From positions 202,385-266,384 of the forward strand of contig CAJHNH020005002.1 of assembly GCA_905116865.2 (NCBI GenBank): 64,000 nucleotides of DNA, in the 5' to 3' direction. The notes beneath the pieces are model-generated. The model saw only the letters and a program-made list of their open reading frames with translations. It was not told the DNA's origin and did no database searches. The stretch is from Candidula unifasciata. Its lineage: Eukaryota > Mollusca > Gastropoda > Stylommatophora > Geomitridae. A program made the translations under genes and the position numbers. Below, piece after piece: positions 1 through 11,080 of this stretch; within the stretch, counting starts at the first letter, position 1, and every line of letters starts with the position of its first letter.

Positions 1-11
1 TAAGTAAAAAA

Positions 12-90
<79 letters not shown>
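1..90. repeat. (CA)n/(TA)n microsatellite
   Basis: A short CA run passes into about 60 bp of pure TA. It sits at the window edge, so its true length is unknown. Confidence 0.9.
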
Positions 91-92
<2 letters not shown>

Positions 93-164
93 AAAATAAA
101 GAGTAGCCAATGAAATGAGTTCCATGGTACTGAATGAGTTAACGAAGTTATGTGTAGAATACTC

Positions 165-556
165 TGTGCAATCTTTCTCTGTCAGTTGAGGTGAGGAAGA
201 TAATTCTCAAGAGCTATATAGTCCCAATTCTAATGTATGGAAGTAAATCATGGACAGTTAGCTAGTTAGGGAATAATTATATGAAAGCATCAGTGATATG
301 ATTTTATAAATAAATAATGCAACCACCCTTGAAAACTGAAAAGAATAATAATGTCTTGAAAGAAATTAACTCATGAAGTGAATTGATTACCGCATCAGAA
401 GGTCACAGTCTATATTATTTGATCATGTCATGGGAAGGATGAAACTAAATTACATTGAGACGATGGGAAGCGAACACAGAGAGAGTGAAGATGCTGGACA
501 GTTGGTCATCATGGCATGGGAGATCATCTGTGTCAGAAATGGTAGAAAATACACAG
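165..556 (+). pseudogene. Decayed non-LTR reverse transcriptase C-terminus
   Basis: With stops and frame changes, the + strand reads like the end of a retrotransposon RT. A block near 225-265 resembles the P-x-LMYGxExW motif that follows the RT palm in RTE/Jockey-type elements. A downstream piece (480-550) resembles the WHG-x-S 3' end seen again at 14645-14812 and 58440-58690. No intact frame survives. The family is inferred from these short motifs only. Confidence 0.5.
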
Positions 557-910
557 TTTAGTTGAGTTGAGTCAAGAATTGACATCACAGCACTCGGAGC
601 ATTCCCATGTGTGCTCTGTCCTTATCTTCAGCAGCCAGTGCAGAGTTCCAGTACTGATGGTACCGGTCAAAATCTGTTTATATGTCCGTCTTGCCTTTCC
701 TCTAAGTGTAGTGAGCTGGCCAGACCCTCTGCTTACACCCAGGTGCCTCATTCTCTCCAGGCCATAATAATCTTGTTTCTCTATTAATTCCATTGCTTGT
801 TCCCAAAGGGCCTTGACCATATCTGCCTTGTCATGTATCAATTCACCACCCAGTTGTGCAGATCCAGCCAATCTGTTTGCCTGTTCATTACCCATAATGA
901 CACAAGACAG
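557..910 (-). pseudogene. RNase H 3' end of an I-group-like non-LTR element (5' truncated)
   Basis: The minus strand has an open frame with GNEQANRLAGS, then GKARRTYKQ and a terminal WECSECCDVNS, closely matching the C-terminus of the long element at 7200-10802. The GNEQA-D-RLAG block is the last conserved part of a retroelement RNase H; here the aspartate is replaced by N. Only this terminal part is present. The end at about 551-580 carries a short (TCAAC)-type tail on the minus strand, the usual 3' simple tail of this family. Confidence 0.8.
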
Positions 911-1073
911 AATGCTAGTGATAGACATAACTACCTATGCTATATGACATGGAACGTAAGAAGATAAAGATTTTACGTAAATGGATTCAGATCCTACAGA
1001 TTTGCAAAATTTATGGTGTGCTTATCTTTAGCTACAATCAATTTGATTAAATTCTGCTTTCTGTTTGTTTCAG

Positions 1074-1278
1074 AACAAATTTAGTACAGAAAGCAAAGCT
1101 TTGCCAACAAAAATCTTTGAAGTGCGAGTTTACAATGGTCATCCTCAAGATTTCAAGAAAGCAGTCAATCTTATAAATGAATATTTGCATTTTCGAATTA
1201 AATACTCTAAGCTGTTTGGCTTCTGGACAACGGAGCTTGGGAGTTCTATTTTTCAGATGCTTCACATCTGGGAGTATG
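1074..1278 (+). CDS. NIPSNAP3: NIPSNAP3-like exon A (first visible exon)
   Basis: The exon follows a pyrimidine-rich tract ending in TTTCAG and stops at TATG|GTAAAT. It is open for 68 codons and begins on a codon boundary. It encodes the first NIPSNAP half-domain: strand FEVRVYNG, a helix (FKKAVNLINEYLHFR), then the strand pair FGFWTTELGS and MLHIWEY. The last base is the first base of a GAC codon completed in exon B, giving the family motif IWEYD. An ORF on the opposite strand of the same segment is a shadow. Confidence 0.8.
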
Positions 1279-1554
1279 GTAAATACAGTCATAATCATCA
1301 TCATGTGCCCTGCCGATAAGTGTAGGCAGTCATGTTTTGCCACCTCCCATGATCACCAGAATCATGGATCAGATCAGTGCTGTTGTCTTGCCTCCAATGG
1401 ATACATTGGTCAAGCCATCTAGGCATTTATCTCTTTGTCTTCTTTTTGCTATTTTGCCATCGATTTTGCCAGTTATAACCAAGAAAGCTTAGATTTGTAT
1501 GCTGAGAGACTTCACACATAGCATACTCAAAAAAGCAGTTAAAACATACCTAAC

Positions 1555-2325
1555 CAAAACATGCCGGATCACCTTCAGGAAGAAAGGAGTAAACCCCCAG
1601 CTGTGACCACCAAGACCTAGAATAGAGACATAGTCCCTTGGTGGAACGACCGTTGCACAGAAGCTCAGGAAAACTGGAAAAACACTGGAAAAGTTTGATG
1701 CACATAAGAAGAACCAAAGAAATGAAGCCAATCGAATAGTCAAGGAGGCTAAGGAAGCACACTGGAAATTTTTTCTTAAAAAACTGACACCAAACACTTC
1801 AGCAAACTAGATCAAATAAAGGCTATTAAAGGAGATAAGATATAGGATTGCCATAATAAAAATACCCACATTAGCAATAACTGATCAAGAGAAAGCAAAT
1901 GTTTTTGGAAGGTACTTCTGTGAAGTTAGCTCTAATGAGAGATTGGGTGAGGAAGAGAGAGAGGAGGGAGAAGAATTTACAGGTTAAATGGCAAATTACA
2001 ACATTTAAATATAGTAGAAATACACAGACATGGATATAAAAGTTGGAGACGTTAGAAGTGCTATAAGCGGAAAATCAGCAGGAGCGGACATTCTTAATTG
2101 CACAATAATTAAAATGTTACCAGGAAAAACCTTGAAGCAAATTAACAAATTTATTCAATTAGATTTGGAGTAAAGGGAAAATTCCCAGGCAACGGAAACA
2201 AGCCACAATTATTCCCATAAGAAAAAAAAAAGGAACCTCAAAAAGTAGACCTGTACAGACCCATTTCATTAACATCCCATCTAGGACAAATCTTAGAAAC
2301 TATCATAAACAAATTAAAGCCGGGT
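1555..2325 (+). pseudogene. Decayed Jockey/RTE-like retrotransposon (EN-RT linker and RT start)
   Basis: A stretch around 1640-1790 reads VPWWNDRC and then EAKEAHWKFF, the linker between endonuclease and RT in many non-LTR elements. Around 2180-2320 the strand reads TIIPI, then YRPISL (degenerate) and ETIINKL, the first RT block. Frameshifts and stops break it throughout. It lies in the intron between exons A and B. Confidence 0.6.
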
Positions 2326-2329
2326 GAAC

Positions 2330-2462
2330 CTGCGAGCCAAGGTCATATATAAAAAAAAAAAGTTAGGCTCCACCAGGACCTGAATTCATGACCTTTGGAT
2401 CACGCAAGCGAGCTTCCAGCTGCCACACTGCAACTGCTTCCAAGCCACAAAGTGGCTTAGCA
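2330..2462 (-). mobile_element. tRNA-derived SINE fragment (family B head)
   Basis: The minus strand has a tRNA-like head with a degenerate B box and the phrase corresponding to 'facts after the B box' seen in the copies at 35378 and 56735 (GGTCATGAATTCAGGTCC). Divergent, only the head and part of the body remain. Confidence 0.5.
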
Positions 2463-3274
2463 TAAATCATTATTATTCAAATTTTCGTTTTAAAATAAAT
2501 TTTGGATTGCAAAGTTAAATTCTGCTTAATTAATCGGTTTATCAAGTTTAAAGATGAGAGGATTGACTTCATTGCACTAGGGTTTATCCCAGGTGTCCTC
2601 TGTTTATCATTAATGTGTTATGGATTACTCTGTTAGAAAATGTTGTCTTGGTAACACAGTGGTTAGTGCTCACTTAACAACATAATGTACGGTTGTCAGT
2701 AATTACAATATGCTTGCCCTCTGTTGCTTTGCTTTGACTTTGGCTCTGTAAGACAAATTTAAAAAAAAATCAATTATTTTTAATTGACTGAAAAAAACAA
2801 TGGACATTTATTTCTTGAATAGTATGTGCAATTAATTGCTTAAATAGGACATGCAATTTATATTTTGAATATGACATGTCCAGTCCCGGCCATTAATGGA
2901 GGAGGCTGATATCTATAGTAATGGACCTCGGCTGCTCGAAATACTGAAGAGGAGGAATCTTGTTTAGCTTATCTTGCCAAACAAAAATTGAAAATTATCA
3001 TGTTAAACCAGCGTCCCCAAATATGGAGCCTTAGGTTATAATTGTGACTAGGTTATGTGCGCCATATAAAATGGCTAAGCACTGCTCGCCACCAAGTAGC
3101 CCTGAAAAGGACACTTGCAGTGTTGATGCGATTAAGGGAGACAGACCCAAATACTGTCCCATGATGTCATCTACCCGGCCAGCCTATAGGTGACCTGATC
3201 ACTGGTAAAGAAAATTGAGTCCCACACTGGGATGGGATCTTATATGAATTTAAAATCTGAAGAGTTGGTAAATT
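2463..3274. other. Intronic stretch without a recognised gene
   Basis: AT-rich intron. Segments near 3030-3240 weakly resemble repeat family D (for instance a GAGTCCCACACTGGGATG phrase comparable to the end of the copies at 4738-5175). No coding potential is seen. Confidence 0.4.
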
Positions 3275-3376
3275 TTACCCCACCAGGACATCACACACCC
3301 GGTGACACAAAGTGCCACCATGCGGATGAGGATCACCCATGGAGTGGTCCCAGAAACTGTGTTCAACCCTTAGGCT
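3275..3376 (+). repeat. Dispersed repeat family D, copy 1 (left part)
   Basis: Begins CCCCACCAGGACATCACAC and runs through ACACAAAGTGCCACCATG and GGTCCCAGAAACTGTG. The same order occurs at 4738, 4968 and 47190. It stops where the minus-strand RT element begins; the remainder of the repeat resumes at about 4646. Confidence 0.75.
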
Positions 3377-4645
3377 ATATTCATCATCATCAGTTCTCGT
3401 TATGCCTAGTGGCACATGAGGCTTCAGAGAGGACTTTCCATGCTTTCCTGTCCTGTGCAATCTTCAGTGCAGTTTTCCATGTCAAAGATGCCGCACTCAG
3501 GTCACTTTCCATCGTTCGTCTCCATGTTGTTCTCTTTCCCTCTGGTGTCCATGTGAGAGCTGTTTTGGCAGGTATATCAGAAGTCATTCTCATAACGTGG
3601 CCAAGCCATTTCCATCTTCTCTTGGTAATCATACTGTCTAAAGTTTCTTGGTTTGTGGTTTGAAGTAGTTTAGTGTTTGAGATTGTATCTGGCCAGAAAA
3701 TTTTGATAATTCTACGTAGACATGTGTGGTGGAAGGTGGATAGCTTGTGTGCATCCTTTTTGGTCATTCTCCAGCATTCCGCTCCATAAAGAAGAACTGG
3801 CAAAATGATGCTCTTGTAGAGTCGGAGTTTCGTTCCTCTGCAGTAATTGTTGGATTTCCGGATTTGCCTCATCCTTCCAAAAGCAGCTCTAGCTTTGTTC
3901 AGACGTGACTGTATGTCTTCCTCTGTCCCTCCCAGTAGGGACACCACACTGCCAAGATATGTGAAATGTTCTACAGTTTCAAGTGATTGGTTACTTATGG
4001 TCACTGGTTGTTGGTTCGGACTGTTTGTCATGATCTTAGTTTTCTTTGTATTTATTCTCAGTCCCACCATTTCTGCTGTGCAGTTTAGTCTGTTACTTTT
4101 CTCTTGTATATGTTCATGTTTATGTGATAGGAGTGCTATATCATCTGCAAAATCAAGGTCCTCAAGCATGGTGAATGGAGTCCATCGTATGCCTCTTAAT
4201 GTCCTGTCTACTGTGTTCTTTAGTATCCAATCAATCACAAGGTTGAAGAGGAGAGATGACATAACACATCCCTGTCTTACACCCGTCTTTACTGGGAAAG
4301 ATGTATTGTAATTTTTTATACTGCAGGAAAAGTCTTTATAGAAGAGAGCAATTATGGTGACTATTTTTTCTGGAATTCCTTAGTGTCGTAAAATTTTCCA
4401 CAGACCGTCTCTATGGACGCTGTCAAAAGCTTTCTCAAAGTCCACAAAATTAATATATATACTTCTCTGCCATTTGTTGCATTGTTCTAAAATGTTACGT
4501 ATGGCGAAGATGTGCTCAGTTGTTCCTCTGCCCTTTCTGAATCCTGCTTGTTCCACTCGTAGGCATTTATCTACTCCTTTTTCAAGCCGCATTTTGATGA
4601 TTTTACAAAAATTTTGCTTGGTACTGAGAGTAGAGAAGGCTAGAT
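3377..4645 (-). pseudogene. 5'-truncated RTE/Jockey-like reverse transcriptase, one in-frame stop
   Basis: The minus strand encodes, in one frame, LSVPSKIF, QAGFRKGRGTTEHIF, VDFEKAFDSV, VRQGCVMS and the catalytic FADD box (FADDIALL), then YLGSVV, LLYGAECW and RRWKWLGHVMR near the end. These are RT blocks 1 to 7 and the downstream thumb of a non-LTR element. A single TAA after LRH (at about 4380) interrupts an otherwise open frame of about 415 codons. The end at 3377 on the minus strand is TGATGATGATGAATATAG, a typical simple 3' tail. The endonuclease is missing, so the copy was 5' truncated on insertion. It sits inside repeat D and in an intron of the NIPSNAP3-like gene. Confidence 0.85.
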
Positions 4646-4735
4646 TGCAGCATTAAAAAAATGAAAAATTGCATCCAACAAGGGGGATGACAGAGAATTA
4701 CCTGAAGAAGAGGGGAATATCTCTCCTCTTATATC
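4646..4735 (+). repeat. Dispersed repeat family D, copy 1 (right part)
   Basis: Resumes with AAAAATTGCATCCAACAAGG, corresponding to the AAAAATTGCGTCCCACAAAG end of the copy at 4738-4935. This supports insertion of the RT element into a pre-existing repeat. Confidence 0.55.
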
Positions 4736-4737
4736 TA

Positions 4738-5175
4738 TTATCTTTTACCCCACCAGGACATCACACAAGCGATAAACACCCGATGACACAAAGTGCCACC
4801 CGTGGAGAGGTCCCGGAAACTGTGTTCAGTCGTCAGACCATATTTATGGCCGTGTTATGTTGCGGCCCCTGGCAAGAGCCAGAGAAAACTTCAAATAATG
4901 AAAAATTGCGTCCCACAAAGGGATGACATGAAAATTCACACAATAGAGGGTAATGACTGACTGACTTTCTACCCCACCAGGACATCACACAAGCGATAAA
5001 CACCCGATGACACAAAGTGCCACCATGTGGATGAGGATCACCGTGGAAAGGTCCCAGAAACCGCATTCAGCCATTAGGCCATATTTATGGCCTGGCTATA
5101 TTGCGGCCCCTGGCAAGAGCCAGGATGGGGCTTCAAATAACGAAAAATGTCATCCTAAAAAGGACGGTGAATGAT
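4738..5175 (+). repeat. Dispersed repeat family D, copies 2 and 3 in tandem
   Basis: Two head-to-tail copies (about 4738-4935 and 4968-5175), each running from CACCAGGACATCACACAAGC to the phrase GCCCCTGGCAAGAGCCAG and ending near AAAGGGATGAC or its variant. No protein coding or clear tRNA head is seen, so the class is unknown (SINE-like). Confidence 0.75.
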
Positions 5176-5350
5176 TTTAGTAACAGAGGGGAATATGACA
5201 TGTAATTTATTTGCTTCAATTGTGCATTCAAGTTGTCTGAACATGACGTTAAATTTATTGTTTAAATAGAAAATTAAATTTATTGCTTGATTAGGACATG
5301 TAGTTTATTGCTTCAGTAGGACATCTAATTTTTGCTTGCATTTATTCCAG

Positions 5351-5518
5351 ACAGTTTAAATCACAGACTTCAGGCTCGTAAAAATTTGCTGCAAGATAAA
5401 GTTTGGCAGACAGAATTTTTGCCTCAGCTACTGCCCTTCATGCAGACAATGGATAATTTTCTTGTGGCACCCATATCTGGATCTACAGTTAATGTTGATT
5501 TCAAGAATGATCTGTCAG
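5351..5518 (+). CDS. NIPSNAP3: NIPSNAP3-like exon B
   Basis: Acceptor TTCCAG is at 5345-5350 and the donor is CAG|GTCAGT. The frame from exon A continues without a stop. It encodes SLNHRLQARKNL, then DKVWQTEFLPQL and NFLVAP, matching the helix-strand end of the first half-domain and the linker to the second. The pattern HR-x3-RK-x2-L-x2-DK-x-WQ-x2-FL is characteristic of NIPSNAP3-type proteins. Both borders are phase 1. Confidence 0.8.
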
Positions 5519-5559
5519 GTCAGTGGACTGTGTTCTCTTCATGTATTTTCTAGTTGTCC

Positions 5560-6076
5560 ACCACATGGTTCTTTTAGTAAAAAGAGAGGAGATTATTGCC
5601 AGATATAATCTTACAGCTGTACTAGATTATCATGGAAAACAGAGAAGATTATTGCCAGAAAGGGTTTAGACACCATATTTGTACTAGATTCAGTTGTTGT
5701 GAGGGATTGGTGGATTTCCTTGATGTGGTGGAATGGATCCTGTCCTTCACTGAAGGATACAGAGCAACAACAGCAGCAGAAGAAGAGTATGTCAGCAGTC
5801 ATCGTCAATCAGCAGGTCCTTACAGAACATTGCTTTCTTCATGGCAAGCTTGAAAGTCTCGCTTTCTGTAGCTAATTTTTCAGCCCTATGTGCTTTCAAT
5901 GCTTATTCAATGTCTTGTATTCACCTTTGCAGAGGTCGGCCTCTGTCTTGTTTTCTGGAAACTGCACCACAACAGCAATAGTTTACTATAAATTGATTCA
6001 TGTCTACTGTGACTATGTCTTGCTGCAGTCTCTTCTTGTACTAATTACGTGGATGTGTGCTTTTCATCTTTCCCAG
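5560..6076. other. Intron B-C of the NIPSNAP3-like gene
   Basis: Ordinary intron sequence with small imperfect duplications (GAGGAGATTATTGCCAGA near 5585 and GAAGATTATTGCCAGAAA near 5643). No other feature was seen. Confidence 0.5.
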
Positions 6077-6196
6077 CTGTGTACGAACTCCAGACTTTGA
6101 AAAGAAATGGCAAACATTCCGTGCCTGCAAAAAGTTCTGGAAATGGAGACATTCTAGTGGGAACGTTTAGAGGTGTCTTTGGCTCTACGGATACAG
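6077..6196 (+). CDS. NIPSNAP3: NIPSNAP3-like exon C
   Basis: Acceptor TTTCCCAG and donor ACAG|GTTTGT. Spliced to exon B it gives SAVYELQTLKRNG, the first strand of the second NIPSNAP half-domain, and then VGTFRGVFGSTDT, the central strand. No stops occur in frame, and the exon is phase 1 on both sides. Confidence 0.75.
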
Positions 6197-6479
6197 GTTT
6201 GTTTTTTCTTGTTTTAGTCCACCTTACACATATAATCCAGCACACTAATGTCCTTTTACATGTCATACTTTGTCACTCATCATTATTCAAAGCAATGGGT
6301 AAACCATGTTCACCACGGTAAACAAATGCAAGATAAAAAGCATGTTTGTGTCTTCTCTGTTCACACTCATTATATTTATCTTCTTGTCATTCATGGAAAT
6401 ACGAACAGTAATTGTCTGTTGCTATTATCTGTCTTCTGCCAGATACTGCATGTCTAAGTTTCGATTTGAGTTTTGCCTC

Positions 6480-6590
6480 CGACAGAAAAAATCCATGACC
6501 TTCCTGAGGATCTGAATCTGGGTCTCTCACATGAGAGCCCACTGTTGTTAACTCTCTAACCAGCTGCTCCATCCTGTAAATGTTTAATAA
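6480..6590 (-). mobile_element. tRNA-derived SINE head, minus strand
   Basis: Minus strand: GGAGCAGCTGGTTAGAGAG (A-box-like) followed by GAGACCCAGATTCAGATCC (B-box-like). It is a degenerate tRNA-like promoter without an intact cloverleaf. Confidence 0.5.
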
Positions 6591-6639
6591 ATTCATCCGT
6601 TGATTGTCTTCTATGGTATTCTGCCAACCCAATGAGAAG

Positions 6640-6745
6640 CAGCTGGCCAAATGTTTAAGAATGCTGTGCTCTTATGTAAGAGACCCAGGTTTGAATCTTC
6701 GGTAAGGTCATGAATTCTTTCTTCTATCAGGGGTAAAAATAAAAC
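6640..6745 (+). mobile_element. tRNA-derived SINE head, plus strand
   Basis: GCAGCTGGCCAAATGTTTAAG (A-box region) and GAGACCCAGGTTTGAATC (B-box region) spaced as in a tRNA. It is in inverted orientation to the head at 6480-6590, and both share the GCAGCTGG start and AGAGACCCAG, so they are probably the same family. Confidence 0.5.
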
Positions 6746-7199
6746 CTAACCTGCACAGTCTGTGGCAACAGCACTAGCCATGCGGCCTTAAATCCTCAGG
6801 CTAAAAGACCCCTCCATCGACACCCCATACACAGCAAATACAGGTAGTAAGTGGTAGTTTCTTGGCTGTTTCTAATATTGTCAGTCAACATGGTGTATGT
6901 AGGTTAGTAATTCAACACTAGTAGAGTTCATTCCTCTCCTGGTGGCCATTACTCAGTAGTGTAACATCACAGATGCAGCTACCAATCTGCACCACGGAGA
7001 AGCATGGAAGGCTTGTGTAATCATGGGACAGAATTGTGTTTCTATCTTTCTCTTTTCACCCTCCAAGAAGAGCCAGCTGCCCCCAACAAGGCTGTAAGGC
7101 CAGGCACAACATCTTGCAGACCTTAGAAACTCCTGAATACAGAAGTTGGCTTAATGGACAGGCCTCAAACATCAAATCCATTGCATCGAACTAACAGAG
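6746..7199. other. Stretch upstream of the long retroelement
   Basis: No recognised coding. It could include the 5' UTR or a decayed ORF1 of the element that begins near 7200, but no Gag-like zinc knuckle was seen. Confidence 0.3.
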
Positions 7200-7317
7200 G
7201 TGAAGGTAGCTAGCTGATTAGAAAAACACCAGAGTGAGGAGGAGACGACGAGGAAATGAGGAGAGAAGAAATAGGAGGAGGGCGGGTGCTAGGAGAACAA
7301 GGCGAAAAGCGGAGAGA

Positions 7318-7980
7318 TTGAGCTTTAATCATGAAAGAGTAGGATACTTCAATTGTCGGAGTGCTAGGCAGAGAGGTTCTGTACTGGAGAGGTTGATTTT
7401 TGATTTTGATGTCATCATGCTGCAGGAGCTAAATACAGACAGATATCATTGCCCGGGGTACGTCAGTTATATAAACCCTGTTGGACAGGAGAGACATGGA
7501 CAAGGTCTAGTGGTAAAGGAGGGAGTGAAGCATGTGGTGCCTGACTTGAGCCAGTGGAACCACAGTGGACGAGAGGTTCAAGGGATACAGGTGGAAATTG
7601 GTGGCTTAAGTTGGAACCTCATAAATATATATGCCACGGTAGACTGTTTTGTCAGAAGTGAACAATGGAGCTGGCTCAAGGAATTGGACGAGTTACCAGG
7701 TGATAGGTTACTCATATGTGGGAATTTCAACGTGAGGAACAGAGAATGGGACAGCAGTGGAGAAAACTGACAGGGAATTGCTCTTGCAGAGGCCATGGTT
7801 GACTCCGATATGGTCTGCATCAATGATGGGAGGCCGACTAGAATGGCAATGAGGTCTGGAGATGCAGACACAGCCATTGACTTGACATTTGTCTCTCAGT
7901 CGTCGGTTTAAAATGTTAAATGGACTGTCCTGAATGACCATGGGAGTGATCACCTACCATGTTCAGTCTTGATTTCTAAA
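7318..7980 (+). pseudogene. AP-type endonuclease domain of the I-like element
   Basis: The reading frame has YFNCRSARQR, VIMLQELNTD (the catalytic glutamate block QE), NIYAT, LLICGNFNVRN (equivalent of the GDFN block, with D changed to N) and, past an in-frame TGA, DTAIDLTFVS and SDHLPCS with the final catalytic histidine. This is the apurinic endonuclease that nicks target DNA. The D to N change in GDFN and the stop indicate inactivity. Confidence 0.85.
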
Positions 7981-8374
7981 CTCAGTAAGGTTAAGGTTGG
8001 GAGAATACGCAAGACCTTCCAGTATAAGTGGACCAACAACCTACTTGGACGCCTCAGACGGGGAGCATGCAACTAAACTGCCAGAACTAATTTTCTACAG
8101 CCCCCATGGTGTACTCCAGAAGTAGAACAGGCATGGAAGGCAAAGAGAGCCGCAGTGAAGCAGCTAAAAAAAGTACGACAGACACCCTCAAGCTCACGAG
8201 AGGAAGTGGAGATGGCGGAGAATGTGAAAAAAAGATAAGGTAGAGGTTTTCAAGCGCTGTGCTGCAGAGGCGAAAAGAGCAAAGTGGGAAACTTTTGTGA
8301 ATGACATGGGAGGCGATAAAACATTGGGGAAATTCTGGAAACTGCAAAGGCAGATGCAAAGATAAGATCGGCCT

Positions 8375-9886
8375 ATGATAGTTGGAACAATTTGTAGAGA
8401 CAATGGTGTACGTGTGACAACAGACAAGGAGAAAGGGGAGGTTTTTCTCCATAGGTTTATAGCTCAGACAGATCATAATGATGTAGACATCAGGGATGCA
8501 GTTAGAAAGGAGTTAGCTGGCACCTTGAAGAATAAGCATTATGAAGACATGATACAAGTGGAAGATATCAAACAAATTTTGAAAAAAGCAAAAGACACTG
8601 CACCAGGGCCTGATGGTGTCAGGTATGGTCACATGAAGGCTTTGAGCGATGTAGACCTGGCGGAGATGGCCGACTGTTTTAACCAGAGTATTAAGACAGC
8701 ATCAGTACCGCAAGACTGGGTGCACAGCTATCTAATCCCACTACCAATACCTTTTAAAGATCATTCTAAGCTTAGATGCTTTAGAATCATCACCTTACAA
8801 AACACATTTGGGAAGGTCTTGAAGAAGATAGTTGCCGTAAAGTTACAAGAATTTTTGGAAAAGGGGAAGCTTCTCCCAAGAGGTCTGGGAAGTTACAGGC
8901 CAGGAAAGGACACTTAGGCAAATGCGGCCACTTTTGCTTTTGACGTCTATGAAGGGTTCCAGAACAGACAGGAAACTATGGCGGTAGGACTGGATCTCGA
9001 GGATGCTTATAACAGAGTAAGATATGACATCTTAATGACTGCACTGAGGGAGAAGGAGGTCAATCCATGGCTGGTGAATTGGGTTGCAGCTGTCCTGTAT
9101 TCACGTCGAGTTGCTCTCCGACTGTGCTCATGGACCTCTGAACCATGCACTTTGGCCCCAGGACTGCCACAGGGATCCGCCATCTCGCCTGTGCTCTTCA
9201 ACGTGTATACGAGCAAGATTGCAAGCCTAGAAGCACCAGGAGTTGGAAGGATTCTGACTTTTGCGGATTATATACTTGCATATAGGCAGGGGGAAGAGAG
9301 GGAACAAACAGCCCGGGAGCTACAAGCGACAGTAGACAAAGTGACTGAGTGGTGTACAGAAAAAAAGGCTGTCGTCCACCCAGAAAAGGCGTCTGTTTTG
9401 TGGTGTTCTCTGGACAACAGAATCGTTAAAACTAATGTCCCAAGTCTCACGATAGATGGTAGAGACGTCAACAGAGAGAGCAAACTGAAGTATCTGGGAA
9501 TTACATTTGACAGGAGCCTGTCATTTAAGGACCATGTGGAGAGTGTTGTGACGAGATGCCAAAAAGGACTTAGTGCACTTGAGACTATGGCTGCAATTGA
9601 CATAGAGCAGAGAATGCTTTTTCACACTATATCAGCACCTGATCCTGTCAGTGATGGATTATGGCCTGGGACTGCTTACCGTCTCAAAGAGTCAGATGGA
9701 CAAACTAGAGCGCATACAGAACGTGGCTATGCGGGTCATTCTGGGTTGCATCAGAGACACCCCAGGGGTGTGTATGCGATGTTGCCGACGGTTGCAGGTA
9801 GGCACAAGGTGATGCAGGCAAAGTCATATCTCAGGGTAGCTGCAGACACAGACCACCCTCTGCATGAAGCTCTGGGTGCAGTTTAG
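8375..9886 (+). pseudogene. Reverse transcriptase domain of the I-like element
   Basis: Fingers: TAPGPDGVRYGHMK, then VHSYLIPLPIPF. Palm: GLDLEDAYNRV, GLPQGSAISPVLF and the catalytic box FADYILAY, where the second aspartate of F/YADD is Y. Then KLKYLGITFD. A single TAG at 8915-8917 separates two otherwise in-frame parts. A frameshift after SAPDP near 9645 shifts the thumb region. With FADY and the stop this copy cannot be active. Confidence 0.88.
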
Positions 9887-9916
9887 GGTCAGCGGCTGAA
9901 AAGAGGGAGGTCATGG

Positions 9917-10772
9917 ATGGCTCAGGCAGAAGACACAATCAGACAGGTTTGCATCCTTGAGAACATTAGGCGAGGAGAGGAGTGGGTCAAAGTGCCACCT
10001 GAGCAGTCAGACTTGTGTAGAGTCATAATCACGCTGAGCCGGGAATGCAGAGACTGGCTAGCAGGTGCCACGGAGGTGGAAATTCAGCAATTAATTCAAG
10101 ATAATGCTCGCTCAGAGGATTTGATCATTTACACAGACGGTTCAGTGTCAAGAGGCAAAAAGAAGTGCTAGGGGCTTTTTAGCAAAAGTTAATGGTCGAC
10201 GTTTGGTGCAGGAGAGCCTAGCATATGATACCACAACATCCAGCTTAAGAATGGAGGTGGAGGGGGTCACTGCAGCTTTCCGCTGGCTAGAGAACACGAC
10301 ACACACACACATCATGATTGTAACTGATTCAGAAAGCATGCTGAGGAAGATCAGAACAGGTATGCTTCATGCAGAGTGGCATGCTTCGCTGCGGAATACA
10401 CGAGTGAGGAGTATTGTCTGGATTTTTTCACCGGGTCACGCCGGTGTTTTGGGAAATGAACAGGCGGACAGATTGGCTGGCTCTGCACAACTTGGTGGAA
10501 TACTGCTACATGATAGGGCAGACGTGGTTAGTGCCTTGTGGGAGAGCGTGTACAATGCAGAGAAGCAGATGGATCACCACAGTTTGGTGAGATTGATGCA
10601 GTTGGGGGTGACGAGAGGTTCTGGCAGAAGCTCAAGGCTCAGAGGAAAGGCAAGACGGACGTTTAATCAGAAAGCTACTGGCACCATTAGTATCGGAACT
10701 CTTCACTGGCTGCTGAAGATGGGGACGGAGCGCTTATGGGAATGCCCCGAGTGCTGTGATGTCGGTTCTTGA
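9917..10772 (+). pseudogene. RNase H domain and C-terminus of the I-like element
   Basis: After a linker, IIYTDGSVSRG gives the first RNase H acid; a one-base difference relative to the copy at 41053 shifts the frame just after SRGK. The domain continues with RMEVEGVTAAF (second acid), IVTDSESM (third acid) and SPGHAGVLGNEQADRLAG (histidine and last aspartate). The C-terminus ends ECPECCDVGS with paired cysteines. RNase H removes the RNA template during reverse transcription. Confidence 0.88.
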
Positions 10773-10802
10773 ATCAAATCAAATCAAATCAAATCAAATC
10801 AT
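10773..10802 (+). repeat. (AATCA)n 3' tail of the I-like element
   Basis: Five copies of the pentamer AATCA directly after the RNase H stop codon. This is the family's simple-sequence tail. Confidence 0.85.
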
Positions 10803-11080
10803 TATCTGTCTTTGTGTATTTTCCTCCTAGATATTTCAAAGTGCTCTTCCTGCCAACTCATTGGATTTTTATCATTCTACAAATAAACCTCAATCTCTAG
10901 AGCTTTTTAAAATATTAACTTTGACATTTAAGAGACTTCATTCAAAGGGATTGTGTTACATTTTAACACCTTTTTTGTGAGTCACATGGACAAGGATTTG
11001 TTAAAAAGAATATTCTTCGTTGTTTTTGTTTTTGTTTTTTTTCAATCTCTGTTATTCGTCAAGTCAAATAATTCCCTTTA
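10803..11080. other. Intronic spacer
   Basis: AT-rich with TTTTTG runs. No feature seen. Confidence 0.4.

Larger units (their letters stand above)
7200..10802 (+). mobile_element. Nearly full-length non-LTR retrotransposon (EN-RT-RNase H)
   Basis: Domain order AP endonuclease, reverse transcriptase, RNase H with a simple 3' tail (AATCA)n identifies an I-superfamily-like non-LTR element. It lies in the large intron between exons C and D in the same orientation as the gene. The ORF is broken by a TGA at 7768, stops before 8375, a TAG at 8915, a frameshift near 9640-9770 and another in the RNase H start. No ORF1 with zinc knuckles was recognised upstream. At least nine shorter copies of its 3' end occur elsewhere in the window (557, 14395, 15770, 33592, 34743, 36938, 41053, 46375, 46935, 56440), so the family was active and typically 5' truncated. 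Confidence 0.9.

Noticed and set aside
7578..7953. Minus-strand ORFs opposite the endonuclease
   Set aside because: Shadows of the retroelement coding strand.
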